A DNA stretch of 64,000 nucleotides from Ooceraea biroi. Taxonomy: Eukaryota > Arthropoda > Insecta > Hymenoptera > Formicidae. Under the pieces are notes generated by a model. It saw only the letters and a program-made list of their open reading frames with translations. It ran no database searches and was not told the DNA's origin. Positions 41,569-54,844 of this stretch are shown in pieces. Made by a program: the position numbers and the translations under genes. Numbering within the stretch: the first letter of the stretch is position 1; each line of letters begins with the position of its first letter. The DNA lies in the NCBI RefSeq assembly GCF_003672135.1, contig NC_039508.1, positions 2,852,001 through 2,916,000 of the forward strand, given 5' to 3'.

Positions 41569-43266
41569 CAAAAAGAGAAAGTCATGCTTAATTTCCTGCG
41601 CCCATCGGATGAACCGCATAATATATGACGCGGAGTCGAGCACTGATTGTCCCCTGCACCGGTTTGGTGCAATATCCTTTATGTACTATAGCACGTCCGA
41701 GAGAAGAGAAAGCAGAAGGACGGTTTCTCATGCGATCGATACGATCTCAGGATGAGGCGTCGTCGAGGCTTGTTTATTGCCCGACTGGCGCGGAAATTGC
41801 GAAGGTACAATTACAAATTAGTGTGCACTTGATTTGCCAAACAAGTAGCAACATGCTGACAGCGTAAGCCGCAACTGCAGACTGGATTTAACTAGACGGA
41901 CTTTGGCCGAACGGTGTTGGGATTTAACGCAATCAGTTGATTTCCCGCAGCGTGAACACCGTGAACGCCGAAAACGATATAAATGAAAAGCGAATGCGTA
42001 TATAAGTGGAAAACCGTGTCCAACATCGAAACAAAAAATTAAACTGATAGACACATACGTTACATTTCAAAAAGTTTCGATACATGAAGTTACGCTCTTA
42101 CATCATCCGACAAAAAGTTGTTAGATTTGCATTTTCAATTTGTAACGTTTTCGAATACTGAAAACATCATTGTAGGCAGAGAGTATTATAAATCCCAGAT
42201 CTCATGCAACGATAAAAAAAAGATATCCTTTCGCTAAAATGAATATCAAGGAGCTGCGATTACCGCGAATCTCCCCGGCTAAATTTACCCTTGAGCGACG
42301 AGATTAAGAACGCTTAAGGACGGCCGTCATTGGAATTAATTCACTTAGCGCATAATTAAGATTAGGGTCTCTTTATTACAACAAATTTAAACGCGAAGAT
42401 TAAACCGTCGGGGCGTCCGCGATACTTGGCTGTCTCGCGATTTTGAACCTCGATTACGTCCCGTGTATAATCCTCAAGTATTAAGAACAGAAATAAAACA
42501 GTCGCTACCTCTTTACAGCAGCTGCTACGTCCAGGTAATTTCAGAAGTGTCATACGTTTAGTCGATAATCGTGCTCGTAAAACGCAATGAGATCCATAAA
42601 TGCCAGATGAGATGTAGAGTCTGGTATCGAACCTTGACATCTCCCCTTGAAACTCCTTAAGCCACGGCATTCGTGACATTTTAATATTTCAGTGGCAGCA
42701 CAATTATCGCAAAGTACGTCTCGTCACTAAACGAGAGAAAACGAGGAGGCGTCGGTGTCGTAATAAAAACATCGTATAATGCATTTAATGTATTTCTCGT
42801 ACTTTATACCGTACTCTGAATCGACTTCGCGAAACAGCCGCGTTGTTTCTCTGTTATGTGATTCGCATTTATGGTGTAAGCCTCGTATAAAATGTTCTTT
42901 CACGCGGCACTAAACATCGGCAGTTCTAATTAACGAGGATCCATAAAACCGATAGGTCCTGGGAGGATATCCATTGGGTATCCATATCTCACACTTTTCT
43001 CCATTCGATCATACCTCACTTCTCTCTCGTTTTATCCATTTTTTTAGCCTCTTGTTTACCCTTATTTACGGAACGGAGCGACGTCGCGGTGCTAGCGATA
43101 ATAATTTCCCCATGCCACGAGGTGGGAAACGGCGGAACTTTTGATCGACGGCGGACCCACGGCTGGATCAACTTTTATTATTTATCGTTACTTTAAAGTC
43201 CGCGGTCGGTTTAGTTGGGTTTTACGGTTACCTTTAATGGCGCCCAGTGTAGAACTTTCGAAACGA

Positions 43267-43282
43267 CTCTCTCTCTCTCTCT
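43267..43282. repeat. (CT)8 microsatellite
   Basis: A perfect run of eight CT dinucleotides lies about 220 bp before CARP exon D. It is too far from that exon to be its polypyrimidine tract. Confidence 0.85.
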
Positions 43283-43505
43283 TTCTCTGCCTTCACCTCT
43301 TTATGCGGTGCACTTAGCAGCGCCCGAACAACCCCTTTTCATGGGAAATCGATGGAAAACGTATCAGGGCGGAGAGAATGGCGCGGCGAAGGGATAGGGA
43401 TAGATGAAGGACACGTCGCTGGTCGCCGGCATGTCGGTGTATGTGCAGTATAAGGTGTCACTGTCGTTTAGCCGGATACACAAAGAAAGCTGTTTTCTGT
43501 TTCAG

Positions 43506-43572
43506 CTCGGCGAGACGTTACATCCTGAGCTGCAGATCATCACCAGTGTGTTCAGCAAGGTCATACATCGGG
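43506..43572 (+). CDS. CA10-like: CARP exon D (short)
   Basis: This 67-bp exon encodes LGETLHPELQIITSVFSKVI followed by HR and the first base of a Gly codon. The acceptor is TCTGTTTCAG at 43505 and the donor CGGG|GTGAGT at 43573, so the exon ends in phase 1. The next exon begins GA, completing GGA (Gly) and continuing DTAPVRHLSL. The block N/H-P-E-L followed by ITSxFxKV is typical of invertebrate CARPs in the stretch between the ligand strands and the C-terminal half of the domain. It was found by domain continuity rather than by length; the longer open frame around it (43404-43892) is incidental. Confidence 0.92.
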
Positions 43573-45104
43573 GTGAGTATTACGTCGACGGTATCGTGAA
43601 GGGAAGCGTAAAATGTTCCCCCATCGTCCCTTTCCTAAATCAAGCTGGAAATTCCGTCATTCTTGGCGCTCCATCGCGTAATATCGTGCTCGGTTATATC
43701 TCGCTCAACGAGGTGATAACTTTTTTCAACCTGGCAATAGTAAAACGGTATTCCGGAGCTCCCGCGACAGCATTACTTGCCTGCCTTTTGGTGTCCATTT
43801 GGCTACGATGTCTGCATTACGTTACGAGATACAGTACAGATACAGTAAGCGATTTTAGATTTTATTGTCGTGAATTGCATCCATATAGATAAAACATTAC
43901 AATTTCGTAATTAATTCGACAAAATTTACACAATTAAATCGTGTGTATTTATTGAATAATATCTTTTGTTAAACAGATGGAAAGAAACGTAAACTATAAT
44001 GCAACAAAAATAGAAACGACGTGAAATTTGGGATGTCTCGTATGTTCCGCTGACTTGAATAAGAGCCGCGCAAAAAGATTTCAGTGCGTTCGCGCTTTCG
44101 CGAAATCACATCGTCATTTTCACCCCTTTGACGGCACTGAATGCAGCTGACACGTCATTGACAAATCAAGCAACATGTAATAATTATCTATTCTTAATCG
44201 CTCTCCTGTTGATGCTTTTTACGGCGACAGACGATGCGACGTAACGACAGACGACTACTACTAATTACATCGCATTGTGCCACCGGAACGTAAATTCTGA
44301 ACAAGCTTCGAATGCAACGAGGCTCGATGCTAATTTCTTACAATAGCGGCTAAATGCATCATTGAAATCGTCTCGATTCGCTCTTTACGTTGACGGTGCC
44401 TGATACGCGATGTCACTTAAAAGAAGCAATTTGGAAAAATAATGAGATCCGACTGTCTCGCGGTACTTTACATGAAGAAGCAGAAAACATTTTACAGGAA
44501 CAGATTTATGTAACAATTCGCTCTTAATTCTATCGTGTTTCCTAAAAAGAGTTTCTACATATATCTATTTTTTCTAACATATAATCGGAAACATTCGATG
44601 CATAATCAAGGGGATGAGCATCCATGAAAGGGCCAAAAACACCCAGCCGCGCAAAGGGGTCAAATGCAAAGGGTTAAAGGTGGCCGGCACCGGGCATTAA
44701 CCGAAATCCTCGGCTCGTCCGTCGCGGCAGAAAGTCCTGAAAGGCGGAGAGGCTGCAATTAGTGAGTTACCTCAAAAGACCGGATCCGTGGCTGCAAAGA
44801 ATGCGGTGTAAGGCGGAACTCGGGGTTGGTGCCGTGAATACGCGTTTCACGCATCAGCTGTCGCGACGGTCTGGCGAACATCGGGCTGAAAGTCCGCCGG
44901 ATACGTGCTGCGGTCCGTTGGAGTAACCGCGGATAATAAATAAAACGCCGGTGGAGAGGAGGGTTCTGAGTGTCGGTTCTGTGGGTGATACTCGACTGAG
45001 GGCTCGAGGGAGAGAACCGGATGGAGGCAACGGCGACGACGGATGGCACTCGAGTCGTTGAGTCGGGAGAGTGAAAAGTCGAGGGAGGAAAAGAGAGACG
45101 CGCG

Positions 45105-45127
45105 CTCTCTCGCTCTCTCTCTCTCTC
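45105..45127. repeat. Interrupted CT microsatellite
   Basis: CT repeats with a single CG interruption lie within a purine/pyrimidine-skewed block. Confidence 0.85.
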
Positions 45128-46387
45128 TTCTCCATGGAGAGAAAAAAGGTGAAGGGGGCAAAATGACTCTCTTAAGATAACGAGTCACTTCGTCGGACGA
45201 CTTCACGAGTATTCGTGCCAGCGGACGCGTCTTCGTCCAATGCTCGCGTCTGCTAGGGGGTTGCAAGGGTAGAGAGCACCCTTCTCTCAAATCTCAAGTT
45301 GGAATTTGTAAGAACGATGACTCGTCGTGTCCGGTTGGATAAATAACGGATCCCGCCTTTCCGAAGCTGTGCTTAAAACGCGAACGATAATGGAACCCGT
45401 TATTTTAGGAGCTGTTTCTTTTTATCGTGAATATGATACGGAGCTACACGTTCAATTCGTAATTAAAATCTTGAGAAATTGTTGACGTGCAAACGTGCAG
45501 ATGCGCGTTCAGGAAATAATGTCTCAAGACTCATTTTTCTTGTCGCTATGTAACGCTTGCATATAAATAATTAAGGATCACTTGTACGGTAATACAAGAA
45601 TTATAAGTACGCGTTCTACGAGAGTGACAAAGATAAAAAAAGCAGCAAGAGTATGAATAACGAGGAAACATTTTAACGGAGAACAAGAGTAATGAAGAAA
45701 ATGCGAACCAACGGTGCAAATTACTTAAAGCGATGCTTTCCCCGTGCGCCGAAGTAAGCGAAACAATGCCCGCTAGACAACTAGTTAATAAATTTCCGGT
45801 CTTGTAATTACGATAGAGAGTAATTAGCACGTTCCACACAAAAAAGATATAACCGTTGAGCCATGAGATAACTTGTGCGATACTTACAGTTATCTGTTAT
45901 AAAATGTGACGATAAATCGATAACGGTAAATATTTCTTTTGTGTCCTGTAAATCGTGCCGCAGAAATTAAATCCTCGAAGTTACTTGTACATCCTCAAAA
46001 GAACAAAAGCGCGTTTACCATAACATAATAATTTATATAGTTTTGCATCGATCTATTTATATTGTAATTCATCGCTTTTTCGACGTATGTATACAATGCA
46101 TAAACGATGCGACATTCACACACGTGTCGTTGTGGTTTACTGAACTATGCTGAACACCCAAGTGGAAGGAAATGGCATCGTTGTCAAAGCACCGATAATA
46201 CCGATATTACGCAGGCATCATCGAGCGTTATCGATTCGTTATGAATTGGATCTCACGCACATACATAATGCATCGTTGCAATCCCGCCCGTCTGATTTTT
46301 CATGGCCTGTCTCGTCGAGTCAATGCAACACGTGTCGGAGCATCGTTACGATATTAAAATTAAATGGATCGCACATAATGGATTATA

Positions 46388-46419
46388 TTGGGTTGGCCAA
46401 AAAGTAATTGCGTTTTTTT
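46388..46419 (+). repeat. Mariner left terminal inverted repeat
   Basis: These 32 bases match the right terminal repeat exactly in inverse orientation. The arm ends in a run of seven T where the right arm has ten. Confidence 0.95.
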
Positions 46420-46572
46420 CCAACAGATGGACATACATGTCTTGAAATGTAACTAACTTCATTCTAAACCGCAAATTCATTATGTAAGTTAACAACTCAC
46501 AGTTCAAGCTTGTTTTAGAAAAAGAAAGTAAACGATTTCGTTAACAATTGTTTGTTTGCCGTCGATTTCAAA

Positions 46573-47598
46573 ATGGAAAATCAAAAAGAACATTTTCGTC
46601 ATATTTTGTTTTATTACTTCCGAAAAGGGAAAAACGCTGTGCAAGCTCATAAAAAGTTACGTGATGTATATGGCGAAGATGCTTTAAAACTGCGGCAGTG
46701 TCAAAATTGGTTTACTAAATTTCGATCTGGAGATTTTTATGTAAAAGATGCACCACGCTCAGGAAGGCCAATCGAAATTGATGATAACAAAATAAAGGCA
46801 CTGATCGATTCCAATCGGCGTTTAACGACACGAGAGATTGCTGAGAATCTTAACATATCGAAATCGAGTGTTGAAAACCATTTAAAACGACTTGGATACG
46901 TTAGTAAGCTCGATATTTGGGTAGCACATGAGCTCAAAGAAATTCATCTCACTAAGCGTATTGACATCTGCGATTCTCTTTTGAAACGTGAGGAAAATGA
47001 TCGATTTTTGAAACGTATGATAACAGGCGACGAAAAATCGATCGTCTACAACAACGTCAAACGAAAAAGATCGTGGAGCAAGCGTGATGAACCTGCTGAA
47101 AGCACCTGAAAAGCAGATATTCACCAAAGAAAGATTATGCTGTCAGTTTGGTGGGACTGTGTATTTTGAGCTGCTTGCAAGGAATCAAACCATTCATTCA
47201 GACGTATACTGTCGTCAACTGGATAAATTAAATGATGCCATCAAACAGAAACGTCGAGAATTGGTGAATCGCAAAGGTGTTGTGTTTCACCATGATAACG
47301 CTAGACCACGTACAAGTTTGGTCACTCGTGAAAAATTGTTGCAGCTTGGATGGGATGTGTTACCATGATGTTACCACATCCACCATATTCGCCAGACCTG
47401 GCACCATCAGATTACCATTTGTTTCGTTCTTTGCAAAACGCCTTGAATGGTAAAACCTTTACTGCTGATGAGGATATCAAATCGTTGTTGGAATTGTTTT
47501 TTGCTGAAAAAGATAAGAACTTTTTTGAGCGCGGAATCATGAAGTTGCCTGAAAAATGGCAAAAGATAATCAAACAAAATGGACAATATATTGTTTAA
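46573..47598 (+). pseudogene. Mariner transposase, degenerate
   Basis: The frame opens with ATG (MENQKEHFRHILFYYFRKGK), followed by the paired helix-turn-helix DNA-binding region (LTTREIAENLNISKSSVENH) and a WVAHEL linker in place of the usual WVPHEL. The three catalytic aspartates are visible in TGDEKS (codon 47029-47031), HHDNARP (47294-47296) and YSPDLAPSDYHLF (47410-47412). Three lesions break it: an in-frame TGA at 47107-47109, a small frameshifting deletion near 47155-47165 just after the SVWWD block, and an 11-bp tandem duplication near 47360-47378. Between the second and third aspartates 113 bases separate the codons; removing the 11 duplicated leaves 102, exactly the 34 codons of DD34D. 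The residue after DEK is Ser rather than the usual Trp. The frame ends with TAA at 47596-47598. Confidence 0.93.
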
Positions 47599-47644
47599 TA
47601 AAGTTTTTGTTTCCCATGAAAAATTCGCCTTTTATTTATATAAA

Positions 47645-47676
47645 AAAAAAACGCAATTACTTTTTGGCCAACCCAA
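47645..47676 (-). repeat. Mariner right terminal inverted repeat
   Basis: This is the inverse complement of the left repeat over 32 bases and is followed directly by the TA duplication at 47677-47678. Confidence 0.95.
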
Positions 47677-49532
47677 TAGTTCGCCCGCGCCGCTGCATCA
47701 AGAATGCGAAAGATCCACGTTTGATGTGTCGCGCCGCGACTTGCGGACACAAATTGCGCTCGACGTAAAATCGAAACGTAACTTCCTCTTTCTCTCTCGC
47801 TCGTGTTCTCTTTCCGTCTTTCCTCGACTGCAGATTTCATCGCGCAGTGAACTTCGTACGGCCGCGATTTGCATCCGCGCGTCCGCCGTTGCGTCCTCGA
47901 GAGCGGCAAGAACGCTTTCTCGTTCAACTTGCGCGGCATAATTCCGCGTACGCCACGGCTGGTTGCGTTGCTCGACGAAGAAGAAAATAAACTTTACGGC
48001 CAAGTATTCTCGAGGATGTGCGTCGCGGAAGAGAGCGAAGCAAAGATCATTGATGCACACGCGATGCATTCCGAAATAGGCTCCGCCGAGTAACTGCTAT
48101 CACCCCTTCCCACAATCGCGGGGGTCTGCATAAGGGTCCGTACGGTGTTCTCTCCCGCTATCCTCCCTCTCCGTTAAACGATTCGACCTGGAAGCGTGCC
48201 TGGAGCTTTTTACACGGTTAACACGATCGACTCGGTCCGGCGAGTGTGTGAGGACCACGGGGGTGGTCCATGGGGGGTCGATTTACAAGGGACAACGATG
48301 TCACACACTCCGGCCGGCCGGTGTGTGCATAAATCTGTATGCACGGGCTGGGCGCACGTTGTGTATATGCGCTATTTTAATCAATACCCTGTTGACACCG
48401 CGACCAGGGAACATAAATCATAAGACAATGGAAAATGGCGCGCGGGGGAGGAGCTACAGCGGGATCTAAGTATTCCATTGTCGTGTACGTGTCGCGGCGG
48501 GCATGCTGCATACACAACGGCCCGCGATAATTCGCCGTACGCCATCGAGAGATTTATTTAACCCGTGCTTTTCGTCAGCTTAAGCATGCTTTCTGTTACG
48601 GAACACTCGCGTGCGGGGGATGCGCGCTAAATAAATGAATCCGTCGCGCGGAGCGATATTTTAGGAGGCGAAAGAATTTTCCTTCGCAACACATTTCCGC
48701 TTAACTCGGAAATAACGTCAAGGCTTGCCTCGTTTCGGGATTAATACGGTAAAGGAGAATATTTTCAGCTGATTGGCAAACACAGCGACGAAAATGAAAG
48801 AAAAAAATAGCACGTAAAAATTGACACATACATGTTGATGCGCGTAAAATACTTTCCGCAGTTGCGATATAACTTTAATTATGCTTCTACGACAATGTAG
48901 TCGGGTAAAAGTAAATACCTTTTCATTTATTGGTGCACGTGGGTGCGCGCTGCGAAATTGGTTTTGCCTCATCATTAATAATAATGTCAGTAATGTCTCT
49001 GCCAAATCGATTTCAGGAATAATGCGTTTTTAAACTTTGATCAATAATGCGTATGACGTAATCAACGGTGATTACGATCAGTGCAGGTGGGTTGGAAAAG
49101 CAAGAGCGTCAGTGTGTCGAGTATTTTCCACAGACACGTTTACACAGACTTCCGGAACACGTCGTTCATTTGAACATAATTTCCGTAAACGCGCGGTTAC
49201 GCATCGCAATCGATTAGCGATTTTTATTGTAAAAATTGTAATTTTTAAATTGAATAACTACAATAAATCTGCATCAACGTATTGACGAATATCCATTAAC
49301 CTGAGCTTTGAAAAGCAATAATTTGCTCTCGGTAAATGTGTTTCGAATATTCATATTTGTCACGTGCGATATGTTTTAATAGATCGGACTCGAGATATTT
49401 TGGCAGGGAAAATGTAAATCGACAGTCTCGCTTTCAAATGGCGCAGCACATTCCTCACGTGCGAATGTATGTGTGTGTGTAAAATTTAAAAATCAATTAA
49501 TGCTGGAAAATATATGTTGTTAATGTAAATTT

Positions 49533-49562
49533 TAATTAATAACTATTTAATTAATAACTATT
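49533..49562. repeat. Two exact copies of a 15-bp unit
   Basis: TAATTAATAACTATT occurs twice in tandem without mismatch. It is AT-rich and contains homeodomain-like TAATTA cores. Confidence 0.85.
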
Positions 49563-52500
49563 TATATAGGGCACATACATTTTCTATTTTGATACATTCT
49601 ATTATCGATGAACTTCCTATTATAGAGATAGGTTTATGGGATATTTATTTCCATTATACTAATTAGGCGTCCGACAAAGATCTATAATCGCCATTATATT
49701 TCCGACATCTGCTTTCCGAGTCCTCCTTTTCCTTCTTATTCCATGCAATTCCTATCCTCTTACTTCGTGATTATCATCGTCAACTGCTGCGCGCGTGGAT
49801 ACCTGCGAATTGAAATGCACTGATTTATACGCGGCCACGCACACCACGCGCGCGCGCACAAAGGGGATGCTTTGACATAGTAGGCGTAGTAATCCGAGCA
49901 ACGAGGAAGCTAACGAGCAAGCGAGACACAACGAGCAGTGCAGTACAGTGTGCCGGAGGAATACCCGCTTCACCCCAATGTACATGTACATCCCTGGCCA
50001 TTTACTTCGCGCACACCCGTTACATGAGCCGCACAGCCGGCCATGCCGGCGAATGCCTACGTATCTACGAAATGTAGATAATAGATGAAATATTTGCGCG
50101 GTATGCGTGGTATTAAACCGACACCCCTGAAATTGTATTTTATAGCTACCCCTGCCACCGACGCGCCCGCGCGCTCTCGCAACCCCTTCGGAGTCCTGAC
50201 GGCTCTCTTCTTCACCCTCCCAGTTTGTCTCTCGCTGCTCCACGATGCTCGTTGCGCTCGGCTTGCATGCCGCTTTCCCTCTTTCTCTCTCTCGCTCGCA
50301 GCTGCACAATCGTACACAGAACGTCGCAATACGGCGGGGGTAGCAAAACCATCTCCCCCCTCCCCGCTACCTCCCGACCGTCCGCCTCCGACCCACCAGA
50401 CGTGGCGTTTCGCCATATAACGAAACGCCAGAAACCAGTTTGCAGATCCGGCCGTTGGGAAGCGCGAGGTATCTCTCACCCGAAGCGTTTCCATCTTTCG
50501 GGGGCTACAGCCTCCCCCGCGCCACCGATGCACCTCCGCCGCGTCGCGGCCGCCATCGCCCCGCGTTGCCCTTTTTTTATTCGCCCTCCCCCGTCCCTAT
50601 CCTCTAGCGCGATCTCCCTAGTCGATAGAAATATTTTCCACGGCTACGAGGATTGGAGGCGGCGAATTTATCACAGTGACAGACCACCCTCTCTCCGTGC
50701 CGCGAGGCGAGAGAGAACAATCCTCTTTTTCGGTTCTCTTCGTTCCTCATGCAGGAGGCAGGGGAGAGGAAGCCACCGCAGTGGCAACCATGGTACACAC
50801 TCCGTTTATCCGTGACGTGGATACGATAAATTTGATTTTTTCCAAATGTTATCCAAAAGAATAATCCATGAGTTATTTTCGTAAAAGAAGGAACGTTTTA
50901 ATGTATTAAAATGGAATTACTCGTTAATAGTATTAATTTTCGGAATTATGACTGACACTCGTAGTACACTCATAATATTTAATTGACTAGTATTAAATAC
51001 ATAATGGCATACCCGCGGGAGCGATGTAAAAGTATAATGATATAACAGCACGAAAATCGTGTGTGATAGCTGACTCAAACGCCATATTTGACATAACGAT
51101 AGTGCGTGCAGCGCGGTTTTATATAGACGTTATTATTTATTGATATGTTGCTCTGTATGTATTTCCGTAAAGCTCTCAAAACATATCGGAGTCGCACACA
51201 TCGAACGTACTATGCTTACCTTACTTTCGAATCGATTGGAAAGAAGTATATTTATGCGAAAAGAAATATGCAGCAAATATTCCAGCTCTGGACATCGGTT
51301 TCTATGTAAATAAGAACGGTAAATAAAAACATATGTTTACATGATAAAATTCCATGATAGTATATAGAAAGAAGGTGCACATGGAAAATAGTAAAATTCT
51401 ATTAATTAGATTATTTAATAAAGAAGTTTTCTGAATTAATAACAAAACAATCGCAATTACATGCAAGACATTTTCCGAAATTGTAATCATAAAATATCAT
51501 AAAAACTACCAAATATAATTATAGAATCAAGAGAATATTTATATTCAGAGGGAGATATCTTTAAGAATTAATTTGGAGTCACTGGAAATTCCGATACAAT
51601 ATAACAAGGCAGTTCAATAAAATCGATACTCTCGTAAGAAAGATTTCGACGTTGCGCGAGCTTCATCAAATTCCCGCAGTTGCGTCTTGCCGGCTCGCTA
51701 ATTAAGAGTAAATAAGAAAATGACCATTTTCTCCAGCCGACTTCCTCCCGCCATCCGCTCCGACGAGAATGACATAAGATAGAGTAAACTCCTCGTGAAC
51801 TTGGGCCGGTCTCAAGCCGAGAATTATTCACTTGGCAAACAAGAATCTCGTTTCGAGAAATCGAGTGGCGACCTTAATGTAGCGAACGGGCGGAAACAAA
51901 TAAACGACGAACCCTTATGTGTGAAATATACACGCACACATACACACACACATGCACGTGCATATTGACGTTTGTTACGTGCGCGGAGAGGGGGATGTTC
52001 TTATATTGCGATTATCGCCACTGTCATCATCATTATCCTGCCGGTGTGTGCCGGTGGCGCCATTAGGCACGGTCAATTTTCCTAAGAGCACCTCACGTTA
52101 TTCCGGATGATACTCGACTTCCACGCAACGAACCGACCCGGGCGTTGTGCGTGTGACCCTCCGGCGGAAATATCAGCGACGGTCACCGAGCTTGTTCGAT
52201 AATAGATAATGGTGCGTCGGCACGGATTTTGCGTGGACCATGAATTATTAAACGGGAACGCGCCGTATTCCTTTCACGTGGGATATCGCCGTACTTTCAC
52301 GAGGGAGAACTCGATGCGGCTATTATTATACGGAACATTCAGTAAATCATGCGATTTTTCTGGAAAAACGAAGAACGAGGTCTGCAAAAATTGAAGATGT
52401 AAATTCTTTCTTGATCGATTGCGTCGCTTATTAATATCGATTATTAATATCAATTGATTATTAATACGAATCGTCTATTCTGCTGAATATAAAGCGTCTA

Positions 52501-52894
52501 CTCTGCTGCATTTAATTTTATACATGAGGCCTTGTAAAAAACCGTGAAAACTTCTCAAAGACCTGCGAGATTATTTTTTTACAACAGAAGTTTAATTTGC
52601 AGTCCGATTGTTGGGATGTCAAAAGTCGGGGCTAAACCTTGCATCGCGCGACCACCTTCCACTAAACTTCCAAGAAAAAATCCATTTCAACTTTGTTAAC
52701 GCGAGGAAAACGCGATAATTTCGAGATCCAGAATACAACCCCCTTTGCTCTTCGCTGTACAGCAATGCTCGCAATGTGTGCAATACAACGTCTGCATTGC
52801 TTCGTTTACTGCCGCTTGTGTGTGCGAAATATATCAATAGCGATAGCGGAAGCGACACAGCCGCGTGCGATTTCTTCTAGCCGATCCCTTTCTC

Positions 52895-52914
52895 CTCTCT
52901 CTCTCTCTCTCTCT
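52895..52914. repeat. (CT)10 microsatellite
   Basis: A CT run is followed by TTTCAGG, which imitates a splice acceptor. No recognisable exon follows. Confidence 0.85.
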
Positions 52915-54826
52915 TTCAGGTTCTTTCCCCGGGGAAGGAATTAATGCATTGCATTAATCACCAGGAGGACCTTTTCCACCCTCTTTCAACCATCCCCAGC
53001 CCCTTCTCTCCGCGAACGATATCGAGCAGTTGATAGGTATTTCTCTGTCCTCGGCGCCTCGTTATTATTACTTGTCATCTCGCTGGATTTCTTTTTTCTT
53101 CCCCTTCGGGCTCCATTTATTCCCTTTAACCTCCTCTCGTCTCTCTCTCTTTCCTCTGCCGATGCTCGCGCGTCGACCTCGTTCGCCAGAGTGGAATCAG
53201 GACGCAAGCGATAAATATTATAAAAATAAGACAAGCACGCATAAGTGTAAGATGTGGTACACGATACACGCAGGGCGGCGGCGAGGGTACACGTCAAAAA
53301 ACGTTGAACGCCAAGGGGTGATACCAAGGGTGGTTAAGAACTCGGTGGGCATTCGCTTTAAGGAAAGCATGACGGTCTCCACTTTTTGCCCTCCTTCCGA
53401 ATGGCGGCGTCCTAAGAATATCTCTGCGTGAAAGAGGACGAAGACGTTGGGGAGGGGAGGTAACGGAGGGTGCGCCGGAAGCCGGATCGCGCGAGCTGGC
53501 TGGATCGCTCTCTCACTGCCGCGGCAAGACGGCTGCACCCCTGTGCCGGATCTGCCATTTGCGAGGGCGCGTTCGCCCATCTTTAATGTCACGGACTCAA
53601 TACGAGAAATAGACGCTCGTATATAGCGACATTTTGATGAAGCGCTCGCCTCGTCGCGGTTTACCGTTTCCATCCCCTGCTCCTTAGCGATGGAGAGCTC
53701 GTGCTCTATATAGACGAGATCGTCACCGCGTTATGTTACTACTTCAAACGGTCTCGTTAGGGTGGTTAAATGCACTCAAGCTGTTTCCGTTATGTATTAT
53801 TGCGAGGCAACTCGCTGCACGTCTCCGAGCTTTCAAATATGCCTGCCATTGTGCTTGCGGCTGATATTTCGCCTCCTTTGATTCCTCCGTTTGCATACAT
53901 ATGATTCTTCGTTACCTCGTGTGCACATAATTATAGCAGGATATAGAAGAACGACGTATCTTTTTTCATCATCTTTTCATAGCGGATCCTATGTCGCCGC
54001 TATTTTCACAATTAAACGCAGCGAAGAGGAACGTTCTCTCTATCTCTGTCTCTCCAAACATATACGTGTAAATCGATGAATCAAAAAAATTCGGATACGA
54101 CCGGACCACGCGACGATTGATACGTCGCGATACACGATCCGTATCCGATTCGTGCAAATTTCGGATTCCGTAAAATGCGCGCGGATGTTGCGTCTGTGTC
54201 CGTTTGCGAGCGAGGATTTGCTCGCGCGCGACAGCGTCACGGACCCGAAATGCGAGAAGTGGACGGCAATATATGCGGAGGACGTCGTAGCGGAGTTCGT
54301 GTTTAGATGTTAGCTACGTCCTACGGACTACGTGCTATCGTGGATTATATGCATCCCTTTATTTGCGGATAAACCGGGCGCGGGCGTGTGTATAAACGGT
54401 TCAAGCGGGATTCATCTCGTCCACGAGAACGAGATTCGCGTAATCTTATGTACACGGAAAGACATACACGCTTGTACTCGCTGGCGCGCGTTCTCCGGTT
54501 CCCGGGTATGTTAAGGAGTTCTTAATTGAATTGGCTCATCTGGCGTAACACTCGAGAGCGCTGCGGGGGGATAATTTTTGCAGGGGCTGCCGGAAGGAGA
54601 GGCAAGAGAGAAGTATTCAAATTAAAAGCTCGCTGAAACACCACCCCCTCCGCGATTTGATTCCCGCGCGACGTGCGCGCGGGCGCACCGGACGAATGAT
54701 TTATTTTCACCACACATTTTGAAATGATGAGCTTTTACGCTGAATTTCGCGGCGCGCACGTTACGTAGGAAAGATACAAATCATTTCTGGACGTTCGGTG
54801 GTTACGAACGGCGCGCATCCTACCGT

Positions 54827-54844
54827 GTATATACATGTATATAC
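54827..54844. other. Perfect 18-bp palindrome
   Basis: GTATATACATGTATATAC is fully self-complementary and without a spacer. It could extrude as a cruciform or bind a dimeric factor; chance in TA-rich DNA is also possible. Confidence 0.5.

Larger units (their letters stand above)
36562..43505 (+). other. CARP intron between exons C and D (6944 bp)
   Basis: The intron starts GTAAGC and ends TTTCAG. It holds a short inverted-repeat transposon (about 37880-38353), an AT/GTAT compound microsatellite (38561-38610), two palindromes at 39251-39290, a GA run (41551-41568) and a CT run (43267-43282). No coding exon was recognised. Confidence 0.75.
46388..47676 (+). mobile_element. Mariner (Tc1/mariner, DD34D) transposon, 1289 bp, inactive
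   Basis: The ends are inverted repeats identical over 32 bp (46388-46419 and 47645-47676), starting TTGGGTTGGCCAAAAAGTAA. They are flanked by the TA target duplication (46386-46387 and 47677-47678). The length of about 1.29 kb is standard for mariner. A single transposase frame on the + strand fills the inside but is broken (see the pseudogene entry). The TTGGGTTGGC tip resembles the mellifera-type mariners of bees and ants; this sub-family call is from memory and tentative. The element inserted in the sense direction of the CARP intron and should be spliced out with it. Confidence 0.95.

Noticed and set aside
43404..43892. 162-codon frame around CARP exon D
   Set aside because: Only 43506-43572 matches the CARP family and is bounded by good splice sites; the rest is intron read-through.
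49752..50815. Overlapping open frames of 158-196 codons on both strands
   Set aside because: The DNA is GC-rich and CT-skewed with few stops in several frames at once. The peptides are Arg/Ser/Pro-rich and resemble no family.
52895..52921. CT run followed by TTTCAGG as a splice acceptor
   Set aside because: No coding frame related to CARP or any known family follows, and the CT run is a plain microsatellite.
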